64,000 nt of DNA from Tibeticola sediminis (GTDB lineage Bacteria; Pseudomonadota; Gammaproteobacteria; Burkholderiales; Burkholderiaceae_C): contig NZ_RKQL01000003.1 of the NCBI RefSeq assembly GCF_003843835.1, positions 1-64,000 on the forward strand. The letters run 5' to 3'. The stretch's first letter is position 1. Each line of letters begins with the position of its first letter. Positions 19,662 to 32,768 of the stretch are shown piece after piece. The notes below the pieces were generated by a model. That model was not told the DNA's origin, made no database searches, and saw nothing but the letters and a program-made list of their open reading frames with translations. A program made the position numbers and the translations under genes.

Positions 19662-19976
19662 TCACCCGCCGACGGACGCGTGCTCCGGCAGCAGCTCCGC
19701 GACGCCGTAGACCTGCGCGAGCAGGCGGGCCTTGGCGGGCAGATGCGCGACCGCAAAGCCCTTGTTCAGCGCCCGCGCCTGCCGCCGCAACTCCAGCAGC
19801 ACGGCGAGCGCAGACGAGTCGAACTGACCGAGATCGCGCGCGTCGACCACCACGGTTGCCTCGGGCGTCGCGCGCACGGACGACACGAGCGAACGCAAGA
19901 CGCTGCGCGCGTTCTGATGGGTCAGGGCTTGGGGCAGCCGCAAGCCCAGGTCAACCTTTACGCGATCCACCGGCAT
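19662..19976 (-). CDS. mlaB: MlaB, STAS-domain protein of the Mla phospholipid transporter
   Basis: 104-residue cytoplasmic STAS protein that binds MlaF and supports the MlaFEDB complex. Visible features are VVDARDLGQFDSSALAVLLELRR, the conserved STAS loop and helix with the Ser at the expected place, and a compact alpha/beta pattern. ATG 19976 overlaps the last 26 bases of mlaC, which suggests coupled translation. It ends the mla gene group; the ABC exporter pair follows. Confidence 0.88.
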   Translation of the reverse strand: MPVDRVKVDLGLRLPQALTHQNARSVLRSLVSSVRATPEATVVVDARDLGQFDSSALAVLLELRRQARALNKGFAVAHLPAKARLLAQVYGVAELLPEHASVGG

Positions 19977-20610
19977 TGGCTTTGTTGCGTTCCGCCAAAG
20001 AAGCGATCAGGCCGTCGATCCCTTTGGCATTGATCTCCTGGGAAAACTGCCCCCGGTAGGTGTCGACCAGCCAGACCCCCATGACGTTGAGGTCGTAAAT
20101 CTTCCAGCCTGGGCCTTCGCCGGGCGCCTTCTCGAGGCGATAGTCGAGCTGCACCGGGTCGCCCTTGCCGCCCCGGATTTCGCTGCGAACCACCACCTCT
20201 TTGTCCTGCGCAGAGGCACGCATGGGCTTGAGCACGATTTGTTGATCACTGACCTGCGTCAGCGCACCCGCGTAGGTCCGCACCAGCAGCGTCTTGAACT
20301 CTTGCTGCAGCCGCTGGCGCTGCTCAGGCGTGGCCTTGCGCCAGGCGGGCCCGACGGCCGAGGCCGTCATGCGCTGAAAGTCCACATACGGCATGATTTT
20401 GCTGTCGACCAAAGCGATGATCTTCGCAATATCCCCGCTCTGCAGTGACTTGTCCGCGCGGATCGTGTCGAGCACCTCGTTCGACACGCGCAAGATGAAT
20501 TGATCCGGCGCCTCTTCGGCTGCGTGCGCCGCCAGCGCCCCCGCGGCTCCCGCGACGCCCAGAGCGATGCCGCCGCAGCGGCGAACGAAATCACGGCGAT
20601 TCATGAACAT
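19951..20610 (-). CDS. mlaC: MlaC, periplasmic phospholipid-binding protein
   Basis: Periplasmic carrier that shuttles phospholipid between MlaA in the outer membrane and MlaFEDB in the inner membrane. 219 residues, Ttg2D/MlaC domain (FILRVSNEVLDTIR..., PYVDFQRMTASAVG). The N-terminus MFMNRRDFVRRCGG plus a hydrophobic stretch ending AAHAAEE looks like a twin-arginine signal peptide, unlike the Sec signal of E. coli MlaC. ATG 20610 is chosen because AGGAG lies 5 nt upstream; ATG 20604 is also possible. 56 bp after mlaA, overlapping mlaB. Confidence 0.93.
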   Translation of the reverse strand: MFMNRRDFVRRCGGIALGVAGAAGALAAHAAEEAPDQFILRVSNEVLDTIRADKSLQSGDIAKIIALVDSKIMPYVDFQRMTASAVGPAWRKATPEQRQRLQQEFKTLLVRTYAGALTQVSDQQIVLKPMRASAQDKEVVVRSEIRGGKGDPVQLDYRLEKAPGEGPGWKIYDLNVMGVWLVDTYRGQFSQEINAKGIDGLIASLAERNKANAGGSRKG

Positions 20611-20666
20611 GGCAGCTCCTTCAGGTTGCACAGGCGGCCGGGGCGGTCCCAAGCGGTCATCCCGGT

Positions 20667-21416
20667 TTAGGGTTGGGTGGCCTCGGCCGGCTCCTCGGTC
20701 GGCGCATCCGGTGGTGGTGGCGCGCCATCGAACACATCGTTTTGGCGTTTTTGCAGATAAATGTCACGCGTAAAGCTGTAGCGGTCGAGTGCGGCCTCGT
20801 CCAGCATGCGCGTGGCTTGCAGCAACTGCGCCCGGGTTTGCACCACATCGAGCGCAATCAAGCTGTTGCGGGTCGGCACATGGTCGGCCTGGCGAACCGG
20901 ATCTGCTTTCACGTCGACCGTCAAGCGCGCCGCGGCGTCGCGCACCGTCGAGGGGCCCATGAGCGGCAGCACCAAATAAGGCCCGCTCGGCACGCCCCAG
21001 CGGCCCAGGGTTTGACCGAAATCCTCGTGCCGCGACTCGATGCGCATCTCGCTGGCGATGTCGATCAGCCCGAAGACGCCCCACAGCGTATTGATGTTGA
21101 AGCGGAAGAAACTGTCCATCGCCTCCGCCGGCTTGCCTTGCAGCAACTGGTTCACGAACGACCAGCCGTCGGCGAGGTTGTTGAAGAAGTTGCGCACCCC
21201 GGTACGCACGGGCCGGGGCGTGATGTCCGTGTAGGCCGTGGCCACCGGTTGCAGCACCGTGCGGTCGACCGCGTCGTTGAAGGCAAAAACGCTGCGGTTG
21301 AGTGGCTCCAGCGGGTCGCGCGGGTCGGCGCCGGGCCCATGCGCACAGCCCGCCAGCACCAGCGCGGCCGCAAGGATGAGCAAACGCGCCGGGTGACGGA
21401 GGACCGGCATGCTCAT
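20667..21416 (-). CDS. mlaA: MlaA/VacJ outer-membrane lipoprotein
   Basis: Outer-membrane lipoprotein that removes misplaced phospholipids from the outer leaflet and hands them to MlaC. 249 residues. Lipobox LAGC with Cys24. The VacJ core starts at DPLEPLNRSVFAFNDAVDR and continues with RNFFNNLADGWSFVNQLLQGK and FGQTLGRWGVPSGPYLVLPL. The Pro/Glu-rich tail is disordered. ATG 21416 overlaps the TGA of mlaD (ATGA). mlaA sits inside the operon here, as in other betaproteobacteria, rather than elsewhere as in E. coli. Confidence 0.95.
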   Translation of the reverse strand: MSMPVLRHPARLLILAAALVLAGCAHGPGADPRDPLEPLNRSVFAFNDAVDRTVLQPVATAYTDITPRPVRTGVRNFFNNLADGWSFVNQLLQGKPAEAMDSFFRFNINTLWGVFGLIDIASEMRIESRHEDFGQTLGRWGVPSGPYLVLPLMGPSTVRDAAARLTVDVKADPVRQADHVPTRNSLIALDVVQTRAQLLQATRMLDEAALDRYSFTRDIYLQKRQNDVFDGAPPPPDAPTEEPAEATQP

Positions 21417-21901
21417 TTCTTCGCCCCACTCGTGCCGCCGTCGCCGGCTTCGGCTGCCTTGTTGAACAGCACTTGACCGATGAGGTTTTCGAGCACGAGC
21501 GCCGACTGGGTCGAGCTGACCGTGTCGCCGTCGGCCAAAACCTGATCGGAAGCCCCGGGCTCGATCCCCACATACTGCTCGCCCAAAAGGCCGCTGGTGA
21601 GGATTTTCAGCGAGCTGTCTTTGGGAAACGCGTAGCGCTTTTGCATCGACAAGGTCACACGCGCTTGGTAGGTCTGGTCGTCGAAGCCGATGTCCTCGAC
21701 CCGGCCGACGACGACACCGGCGCTCTTGACCGCTGCTTTGGGCTTGAGGCCGCCGATGTTGTCGAACTTGGCTTGGACGCGGTAGTTCGCCTCGAAATTG
21801 AGATTGAGCAGATTGGCAGCCTTGAGCGCCAGGAACAGCACGGCAGCCAGACCCAGCATCACGAACAGGCCCACCCAGACATCGTTTTTCGAACGCTCCA
21901 T
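21413..21901 (-). CDS. mlaD: MlaD, MCE-domain substrate-binding subunit
   Basis: Inner-membrane-anchored MCE protein forming the hexameric lipid channel of MlaFEDB. 162 residues: N-terminal anchor (about 8-27), MCE domain from YRVQAKFDNIGGLKPKAAV through LTSGLLGEQYVGIEPG, then a short helical tail. ATG 21901 is preceded by GAGGAAAT-type bases. It lies 9 bp after mlaE and overlaps mlaA. Confidence 0.95.
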   Translation of the reverse strand: MERSKNDVWVGLFVMLGLAAVLFLALKAANLLNLNFEANYRVQAKFDNIGGLKPKAAVKSAGVVVGRVEDIGFDDQTYQARVTLSMQKRYAFPKDSSLKILTSGLLGEQYVGIEPGASDQVLADGDTVSSTQSALVLENLIGQVLFNKAAEAGDGGTSGAKK

Positions 21902-21910
21902 GCGATTTCC

Positions 21911-22693
21911 TCAAAGACTGAACATCAGCAGGGTGAGAATGACGTCCAACCCCAGCACCGACAGAGAAGCCACGACCACCGTGCGGGTGGTCGCCTGTGA
22001 CACGCCTTCGGGCGTCGGCAGGGCCTCGTAGCCCTGCAGCAGCGCGATGAAGGTCACCGCGATGCCAAAGACGAAACTCTTGATGACGCCGTTGCCCACA
22101 TCGCTCCAGACATCGACGCCGCCCTGCATCTGACTCCAAAAAGCACCGGCATCGATTCCGATCATGGGCACGGCCACGAGCCAGCCCCCGATCACACCGA
22201 CGGCACTGAAAACCGCCGCGAGCAGCGGCATGGCGATGATGCCCGCCCAAAACCTGGGCGCCAGAATGCGCCGCTCGGGGTCGACCGCCATCATTTCCAT
22301 GGCCGAGAGCTGCTCGCCCGAACGCATGAGGCCGATTTCGGCCGTCAGCGACGCCCCGGCCCGACCGGCATACAAGAGTGCCGTCAGCACTGGCCCGAGC
22401 TCGCGCACCAGCGACAAGGTGACCAGCAGCCCCACCGCCTCGGCCGAGCCATAGCGCTGCAGGGTGTTGTAGCCCTGCAGCCCAAGCACGAAGCCGACGA
22501 ACAAGCCGGAGACCGAGATGATCGCCAGCGACTGGTTGCCGAGGAAAAAAATCTGGTCGCGCACCAGTCCAAAGCGCCGCATCGCCGCCCCGAACATCAG
22601 GGTCAAGCGCAACAGCAGCCGCGTGCCGTCGCCCCAGCCCGCGAGCACGCGGCGGGTCGCATAGCCGACATCGGCGGGGCGATACCAACTCAT
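21911..22693 (-). CDS. mlaE: MlaE, permease of the phospholipid ABC transporter
   Basis: Permease subunit of MlaFEDB. 260 residues, with five or so membrane helices and the strongly conserved family segments GPVLTALLYAGRAGASLTAE and MRSGEQLSAMEMMAVDP. ATG 22693 overlaps the TGA of mlaF (ATGA), and mlaD follows after 9 bp. Confidence 0.96.
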   Translation of the reverse strand: MSWYRPADVGYATRRVLAGWGDGTRLLLRLTLMFGAAMRRFGLVRDQIFFLGNQSLAIISVSGLFVGFVLGLQGYNTLQRYGSAEAVGLLVTLSLVRELGPVLTALLYAGRAGASLTAEIGLMRSGEQLSAMEMMAVDPERRILAPRFWAGIIAMPLLAAVFSAVGVIGGWLVAVPMIGIDAGAFWSQMQGGVDVWSDVGNGVIKSFVFGIAVTFIALLQGYEALPTPEGVSQATTRTVVVASLSVLGLDVILTLLMFSL

Positions 22694-23526
22694 CGGTCGA
22701 GCTCCTCGAGGCGCATCGCCGAACGATCAAAGTCTTCGGCAATGCTGACGGCGGGGTAGTGGAAGCGGACCGGCCCGTCGGGAAGCCCCTTGACGAACTG
22801 GACCACCAGAGGATCGGAAGACTCGCGCACTTCGTCGGGCGCGCCTTGCGCGATCACCTGCCCGTTGGCAAGGATGATGACGTGGTCCGAAATGCGGAAG
22901 GTTTCGGGAATTTCATGCGACACCAGCAGACTCGTCATGCCCAGCGTGTCGTTGAGCTGGCGGATCAGCCGCGCCGCGGTGCCCAGCGCGATCGGATCGA
23001 GGCCGGAAAACGGCTCGTCGTACATGACGAGGTCGGGGTCGAGCGCAATCGCGCGCGCCAGCGCCACGCGCCGGTTCATACCGCCCGAGATTTCCGAGGG
23101 CATCAGATGGCGCGCCCCGCGCAGCCCGACCGCGTCGAGCTTCATCAAGACGATGTCGCGAATCAATGCCTCGGGCAGATCGGTGTGCTCGCGCAGCGGG
23201 AAGGCCACGTTGTCGAACACGTTGAGATCGGTGAAGAGCGCACCGAACTGGAACAGCATGCCGATGCGCCGACGCGCGGCGTAGAGGCGCTGCGCATCCA
23301 TGCGGGTGACGTCCTCACCGTCGAACAGCAGCTCGCCCTTTTGCGCCCGATACTGCCCCCCGATGAGCCGCAGCGTGGTCGTCTTTCCACCCCCAGTCAC
23401 GCCGAGCAAGGACGTCACTTTGCCCCGCGGAATCGTCAAGGAAATGTCGTTGAGCACGGTGCGTTCCCCGTAGCCGAAGCTCAGGTGGCGCAACTCGACG
23501 AGCGGGGGGGAAGCAGGGGTGGACAT
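22690..23526 (-). CDS. mlaF: MlaF, ATPase of the phospholipid ABC transporter
   Basis: ABC ATPase powering Mla lipid transport. 278 residues from ATG 23526: Walker A GVTGGGKTTT, signature region EISGGMNRRVALARAIALDPD, Walker B LVMYDEPFSGLDP, and H-loop VSHEIPETF. It opens the mlaFEDACB group. Upstream lies the gltD terminator, and a promoter for the mla-yad-mur-his chain should lie between 23527 and 23620, though I cannot pick a convincing one. Confidence 0.96.
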   Translation of the reverse strand: MSTPASPPLVELRHLSFGYGERTVLNDISLTIPRGKVTSLLGVTGGGKTTTLRLIGGQYRAQKGELLFDGEDVTRMDAQRLYAARRRIGMLFQFGALFTDLNVFDNVAFPLREHTDLPEALIRDIVLMKLDAVGLRGARHLMPSEISGGMNRRVALARAIALDPDLVMYDEPFSGLDPIALGTAARLIRQLNDTLGMTSLLVSHEIPETFRISDHVIILANGQVIAQGAPDEVRESSDPLVVQFVKGLPDGPVRFHYPAVSIAEDFDRSAMRLEELDR

Positions 23527-23533
23527 AAACAAC

Positions 23534-23560
23534 AAAAAGGCCGGGCGGTCGCCGGCCTTT
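23534..23560 (-). terminator. Rho-independent terminator after gltD
   Basis: On the minus strand AAAGGCCGG and CCGGCCTTT form a perfect 9-bp stem around a 7-nt loop, followed by TTTTTGTTG. It lies 60 bp beyond the gltD stop and just ahead of the mlaF start, so it separates gltBD from the mla operon. Confidence 0.85.
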
Positions 23561-23620
23561 CGATGATAAGGCAATCCGGGAAACCCCGGGGGTGCGCCAG
23601 CCATCCCCGGGATTCACGGT

Positions 23621-25087
23621 TCAGCGCGGCAAGACGCTGTGGCCCATGAGGTGCTTGTCGATCGCGTGGGCGGCCTGCCGGCCTTCGCGGATCGCCCAGA
23701 CCACCAACGACTGACCGCGGCGCATGTCGCCCGCCGCGAAGACGCCGGGCACGTTGGTCGCGTAGCCGTGTTCTTCATCGGTCGTGGCCTTGGCGTTGCC
23801 GCGGGCGTCCCGCTCGACCCCGAAGGCCTCGAGCACGCTCGCGAGCGGGTGCACGAAACCCATGGCCAGCAGCACGAGGTCGGCCTTCCAAACCTGCTCG
23901 GTGCCGGGAATCTCGACGAGCTTGCCGTCCTTCATCTCGACCCGCACGGTCTGCACGCCGGTGACTTTGCCCTTTTCGCCCAGGAAGGCCTTGGTGAGGA
24001 TCGCAAATTCCCGCTCGCAACCCTCTTCGTGGCTCGAACTCGTGCGCAGCTTGATCGGCCAGTAGGGCCAGACCAGCGGCTTGTTCTCTTTTTCCGGCGG
24101 ACGCGGCATCACTTCGAACTGGGTGACGCTCAAGGCGCCTTGCCGGCGGCTCGTTCCCACGCAGTCGCTGCCGGTGTCGCCGCCGCCGATGACGATGACG
24201 TGCTTGCCCTTGGCCGAAATCTGCCCCTTGAGCTTGTCGCCGGCATTCGCCTTGTTCTGCTGCGGCAGGAATTCCATCGCGAAATGGATGCCGGCGAGTT
24301 CACGGCCCGGGACCGGCAGGTCCCGAGGCTGCTCGGAGCCGCCGGCGAGCAGCACGGCATCGTACGCGCTGCGGATGTCCTCGGGCACCACGCGTTCCTT
24401 GGCATCGTTGGGCACCTTGGCATCTTCCGGCAACGAGCCGACGACCACGCCGGTGCGAAACTCGACACCTTCGGCCTGCATCTGCTGGACGCGCCGGTCG
24501 ATGTGCGATTTTTCGAGCTTGAAGTCGGGGATGCCATAGCGCAGCAGCCCACCCACCCGGTCGCTCTTTTCGAACACGGTCACCGCATGACCCGCGCGCG
24601 CGAGCTGCTGGGCGGCCGCCAGGCCCGCAGGCCCGGAGCCGACGATGGCCACTTTCTTACCGGTCTTGTGCGCCGCAGGCTCGGGCTGCACCCAGCCCTC
24701 GGCCCAGGCGCGGTCGATGATGGCGTGCTCGATGGACTTGATGCCCACCGGATCGTCGTTGATGTTGAGGGTGCAGGCAGCCTCGCAGGGCGCCGGGCAG
24801 ACCCGCCCGGTGAATTCCGGGAAATTGTTGGTGCTGTGCAGCACCTCGATCGCCCGATGCCAGTCGCCCTGATAAACCAGATCGTTGAAGTCCGGAATGA
24901 TGTTGTTGACCGGGCAGCCGTTGTTGCAAAACGGCGTGCCGCAGTCCATGCAACGCGCAGCCTGGATCTTGGCTTGCTGCTCATCGAGCCCGATGACGAA
25001 CTCGCGGTAGTTCTTGAGCCGCTCCGGCACGGGCTGGTAGCCCTCTTCGAGCCGGTGGTATTCCATGAAACCGGTGACTTTTCCCAT
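23621..25087 (-). CDS. gltD: Glutamate synthase [NADPH] small subunit
   Basis: NADPH-oxidising subunit that feeds electrons to GltB. 488 residues: N-terminal Fe-S domain with [17 protein letters not shown] and [14 protein letters not shown] site [17 protein letters not shown] (about 150), NADPH site [11 protein letters not shown] (about 300), and a C-terminal FAD-contact segment [22 protein letters not shown] 25087 has GAGGAAGG upstream. 32 bp after gltB, followed by a strong terminator. Confidence 0.97.
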   Translation of the reverse strand: MGKVTGFMEYHRLEEGYQPVPERLKNYREFVIGLDEQQAKIQAARCMDCGTPFCNNGCPVNNIIPDFNDLVYQGDWHRAIEVLHSTNNFPEFTGRVCPAPCEAACTLNINDDPVGIKSIEHAIIDRAWAEGWVQPEPAAHKTGKKVAIVGSGPAGLAAAQQLARAGHAVTVFEKSDRVGGLLRYGIPDFKLEKSHIDRRVQQMQAEGVEFRTGVVVGSLPEDAKVPNDAKERVVPEDIRSAYDAVLLAGGSEQPRDLPVPGRELAGIHFAMEFLPQQNKANAGDKLKGQISAKGKHVIVIGGGDTGSDCVGTSRRQGALSVTQFEVMPRPPEKENKPLVWPYWPIKLRTSSSHEEGCEREFAILTKAFLGEKGKVTGVQTVRVEMKDGKLVEIPGTEQVWKADLVLLAMGFVHPLASVLEAFGVERDARGNAKATTDEEHGYATNVPGVFAAGDMRRGQSLVVWAIREGRQAAHAIDKHLMGHSVLPR

Positions 25088-25119
25088 GATGGTGAACCTT
25101 CCTCGAACGATGCACGGGC

Positions 25120-29877
<4,758 letters not shown>

Positions 29878-29939
29878 GGCGCACTCCTTGGAGAAAAAAG
29901 CAGGGCCCCGAGTTTAGTGCAGCGCAGCAGTTTTCCGTG

Positions 29940-30050
29940 AAAAATAAAACGGGGTCAGAGTGAAATAAAGTTCCCAATGACTGGCCCGCGGTCGAATTTG
30001 GGGACATATCAACATAAATAGCAAGAGACCCCCGATTCACACCGGCGTTC
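29940..30050. repeat. RAYT-associated REP-like sequence (tentative)
   Basis: The stretch between gltB and the RAYT-like gene contains AACGGGGTCAGAGTGAAAT and, 60 bp on, GACCCCCGATTCACACCGGC, which resembles the D repeats. GGGGTCAGAGT-type motifs beside RAYT-like genes are familiar to me from other proteobacteria; that is recollection, not a search. The segment also separates gltB from its neighbour and must hold the gltB promoter, which I cannot locate firmly. Confidence 0.35.
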
Positions 30051-30052
30051 GA

Positions 30053-30766
30053 CTATTTTTGATCCTGTTTTTTGGCCTCGGGGAGTTTCCGCGGTCGTCC
30101 TGGCTTTCCCGGCAGCACGCGCCGATCGGCCTGTGTCTGCAAGCGAGCCAGGAAATCCTCTGTGCCCAGTGCCCAACCGGATCGCAGCGTCCGATCGAGC
30201 CTCGCCTGCTCCGCGAGCGACAAACCAGCCGACACCCGCCGCGCATAGGCGGCCTCGCGAGCAAACGGTGTATTCCCGAGCGACCAATAGACCGCCGGCG
30301 GCGTGAGGATCGGCTGCGTCCGCTGCCCGGCGTAGACGCCGTGACTCGACCAGGGCCAGGCAGCGGGCTCGGACGCGAGGCCGGCGCGCACCGGCGCGAG
30401 GTCCATATGGACCATGCAGTCGAGCAAAACTTCCGCTGGCTCCACAACCGTCGAACGAAAGCGCCCTTCCCACAAGGTGCCGCTGCGGCCATGCGCCTGG
30501 TTGAACACCCGCACATAGCGCCGCCCCAGCGACTGCATCAAGCGCGCCAGCGCCCCCCCGTCCCCCGGGGTGAGCAGCAGGCGAAACGAATCGTCCAGCA
30601 AGACGTAGGCATGCAGGACCACGCGGGTTTCGAGCGCCGCATCCGCGAGCAGGCGCAGGAACAGCTGGCGATCGGCATCGCTCAGGAACACGGCTTGGCC
30701 GTTGTTGCCACGATGCAGCACATGGTGCGGGCAATTCGGCACAGAGAGTCGGGGCAAGCGGGCCAT
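30053..30766 (-). CDS. RAYT-like (REP-associated tyrosine transposase) protein lacking the HUH motif
   Basis: 237 residues of the Y1/TnpA_REP family: ARLPRLSVPNCPHHVLHRGNN at the start, RRYVRVFNQAHGRSGTLWEG and LAPVRAGLASEPAAWPWSS further on, all family hallmarks. The metal-binding His-x-His that normally follows YVLM-N (as in NHVHLLL) is replaced by Ser-Phe-Arg at residues 60-62 (YVLLDDSFRLLLTP). Without HUH the nicking chemistry of active members should not work, so this may be a domesticated DNA-binding protein or a decaying gene. The frame is intact. The basic C-terminus (GRPRKLPEAKKQDQK) could bind nucleic acid. It is divergent from the BON gene. Confidence 0.85.
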   Translation of the reverse strand: MARLPRLSVPNCPHHVLHRGNNGQAVFLSDADRQLFLRLLADAALETRVVLHAYVLLDDSFRLLLTPGDGGALARLMQSLGRRYVRVFNQAHGRSGTLWEGRFRSTVVEPAEVLLDCMVHMDLAPVRAGLASEPAAWPWSSHGVYAGQRTQPILTPPAVYWSLGNTPFAREAAYARRVSAGLSLAEQARLDRTLRSGWALGTEDFLARLQTQADRRVLPGKPGRPRKLPEAKKQDQK

Positions 30767-30855
30767 CGAAGGGTTCGTTCGGAACAGCGGTGGGGCATAC
30801 TGTACCCAGCCGCGGCAGCGGCGCTTTCGTCGTCCCGCAACCCAGGAGCCACGCC

Positions 30856-31242
30856 ATGAAGACGCCCTCCCCTTTCTCCTCGCGCCTGCGCACGCGCCTC
30901 GTCGGCGGCGCGCTTCTGCTTGCCACTGTGGGCCTCACCGCCTGCGGCGGCGGGGGCTACCACCGCCCAGCTTACTACCCCGAGCCGCCCAAGCAACCCC
31001 CCGTGGACATCAAGCCTTACACCCCCGCCGTCGCCTACGACCAGGACATTGCCGAGCGGGTGCGCCGCTACCTCGGCTCCGACCCGCGGGTGGGCGTGGA
31101 GACGCTGGTGGTCAACGTGGAGAACCAGGTGGTCTACCTGAGCGGCAACGCTAAGAGCCCCGAGGCCGCCCGCCTGGCCGTAGCCATGGCCGAGCGGGTG
31201 CAGGGCGTGCGCAAGGTGATCAGCACGATGAACGTTTATTGA
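30856..31242 (+). CDS. BON-domain lipoprotein
   Basis: 128-residue predicted lipoprotein. Signal peptide with lipobox LTAC, Cys30, followed by a Gly/Tyr/Pro-rich linker. One BON domain (about 55-128) carries the pattern IAERVRRYLGSDPRV, VVNVENQVVYLSGNA and VRKVISTMNVY. BON domains (OsmY, DolP) are thought to act at the envelope and membrane surface. ATG 30856 with CAGGAG 8 nt upstream. Its last 7 bases overlap the 3' end of the convergent methyltransferase gene. A role in outer-membrane integrity is plausible but unproven. Confidence 0.85.
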   Translation: MKTPSPFSSRLRTRLVGGALLLATVGLTACGGGGYHRPAYYPEPPKQPPVDIKPYTPAVAYDQDIAERVRRYLGSDPRVGVETLVVNVENQVVYLSGNAKSPEAARLAVAMAERVQGVRKVISTMNVY

Positions 31243-32129
31243 CGATCTGACCGCACACCCGGCAGGGCAAAGCGGGTGGTGGCCAGGGCCTGCAGGCCGA
31301 ATTCCGCGAGGATGGCGTGCAGGCGCTCGGCGGCGCTGCGTTTGCGCTGGCCGGTGTATTTCGCCAGGATCAGCTCGTTTTTGAGGCTGTGCTCCCAGCC
31401 GACGAGTTCCGTGACCGTGACCTGGTATCCGCAAGCCTCGAGGTAAAGGCAACGCAGCACGTTGGTGAGCTGGCTGCCGAGTTCGCGCGTGTGCAGGGGA
31501 TGCCGCCAAAGCTCAGCGAGCGGCGTGCGCGCGAGGTTCAGCGCCTTGTGGGCGTTGAGATGCCGGGCGACTTCGGCCTGGCAGCACGGCACCAGCACCA
31601 TGGCGCGCGCCTGCCGCCGCAGGCCAAAGGCGATGGCGTCGTCGGTCGCGGTGTCGCAGGCGTGCAGCGCCGTGACCACATCGAAATGCGCGGGCAAGGA
31701 CGGCGACTGCGTCGCCTCGGCCACGGAGAGGTTCAGGAACTCCATGCGCGCAAAACCCAGCCGCTCGGCCAGGGCGCGCGAACGCTCGACGAGCTCGGTG
31801 CGGGTTTCGATGCCATAGACACGGCCCTCCGCTCGGTGCTTGAAGTAGAGGTCGTAGAGAATGAAGCCGAGGTAAGACTTGCCCGCGCCATGATCGGCGA
31901 GACGAAGGCCCCCCTCGGATGGCGGCAACTCATCGAGCAGCTTCTCGATGAACTGCACCAGGTGATAAACCTGCTTGAGCTTGCGGCGCGAGTCCTGATT
32001 GATGCGCCCCTCGCGCGTGAGGATGTGCAATTCCTTGAGCAGTTCGAGGGACTGGCCGGGACGCAAGCCCAACTGTGCGGCCACATCGCCTGCGCCTGAG
32101 GCAGCGTTGGAAGTCTTGGTTTTCTTCAT
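31236..32129 (-). CDS. Class I SAM-dependent methyltransferase (METTL25-like group)
   Basis: 297 residues. A helical N-terminal part (about 1-65) precedes a Rossmann methyltransferase core: ADHGAGKSYLGFILYDLY (SAM-binding motif I), YGIETRTELVERS (acidic end of strand 2), FDVVTALHACDTATDDAI and LVPCCQAEVA. The combination of HACDTATD and PCC is typical of the METTL25/RRNAD1-type family, whose bacterial substrate I do not know. Frame and length look intact. ATG 32129 overlaps the stop of the DUF1415 gene (ATGA), so the two are coupled. Confidence 0.8.
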   Translation of the reverse strand: MKKTKTSNAASGAGDVAAQLGLRPGQSLELLKELHILTREGRINQDSRRKLKQVYHLVQFIEKLLDELPPSEGGLRLADHGAGKSYLGFILYDLYFKHRAEGRVYGIETRTELVERSRALAERLGFARMEFLNLSVAEATQSPSLPAHFDVVTALHACDTATDDAIAFGLRRQARAMVLVPCCQAEVARHLNAHKALNLARTPLAELWRHPLHTRELGSQLTNVLRCLYLEACGYQVTVTELVGWEHSLKNELILAKYTGQRKRSAAERLHAILAEFGLQALATTRFALPGVRSDRQ

Positions 32130-32743
32130 GGCCCGAGCTTGCCACAGGCGCTCGGCCCGGCGTCAGGGCGCGCAGGTGGCAAGCGCGGCCCGACATCGAG
32201 CGCGGCCCAGCCCTGCGGCCCGAGCTGCTCGAGCGTGTCGATGTTGACCTGATAGATGGCCTCGGCGTCGGGAAACGCCTCGACCGCACGGTCGATGCTG
32301 GCTTCGCGGATCAGGTGCAGGGTCGGATACGGGGCGCGATTGGTCGCATTGGTGATGTCGTCCGCATCGGTGCCGGCGAACTGAAACTGCGGATGAAACG
32401 GCGCGATTTGCAGTACGCCCTCCAAACCGAGCCGCGCGAGCAGCCGATCTGCGTCGTCGAGAAAATCATTGAACGCGAAAAAATCCGGATACGCCCAGGG
32501 CGCAATCACCAGCGTCGTGTCCCGCACGGCCGGGTCCGCCGCGGCCAGGGCCTGCAACTCGGCCTCGAGCACGTCGAGCAAGTCCGCGCCGCCCCGCGCG
32601 GCCGTGACCGCATAGTGAATCTGCCCCTTGACATGCACCGCCTTGGCAAACGGACAGAGGTTGAGCCCGATCACCGCGCGCTCGAGCCAGCGCCGGGTGT
32701 CGGCAATCGCCTGTTCTCGATCCGTTTCAACGAGGGCATCCAT
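32126..32743 (-). CDS. DUF1415 family protein
   Basis: 205 residues from ATG 32743. Recognisable DUF1415 features are TRRWLERAVIGLNLCPFAKAV, LVIAPWAYPDFFAFNDFLDDAD, and GVLQIAPFHPQFQFAG with APYPTLHLIREAS. The family is widespread in proteobacteria and its function is unknown; the conserved Cys, His and acidic residues hint at an enzyme. 25 bp after dgt and ATGA-overlapping the methyltransferase, so the three look like one transcript. A longer frame upstream runs into dgt and is discarded. Confidence 0.85.
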   Translation of the reverse strand: MDALVETDREQAIADTRRWLERAVIGLNLCPFAKAVHVKGQIHYAVTAARGGADLLDVLEAELQALAAADPAVRDTTLVIAPWAYPDFFAFNDFLDDADRLLARLGLEGVLQIAPFHPQFQFAGTDADDITNATNRAPYPTLHLIREASIDRAVEAFPDAEAIYQVNIDTLEQLGPQGWAALDVGPRLPPARPDAGPSACGKLGP

Positions 32744-32768
32744 GGCGTTCCTCTTGAAGCAAAGCCGC

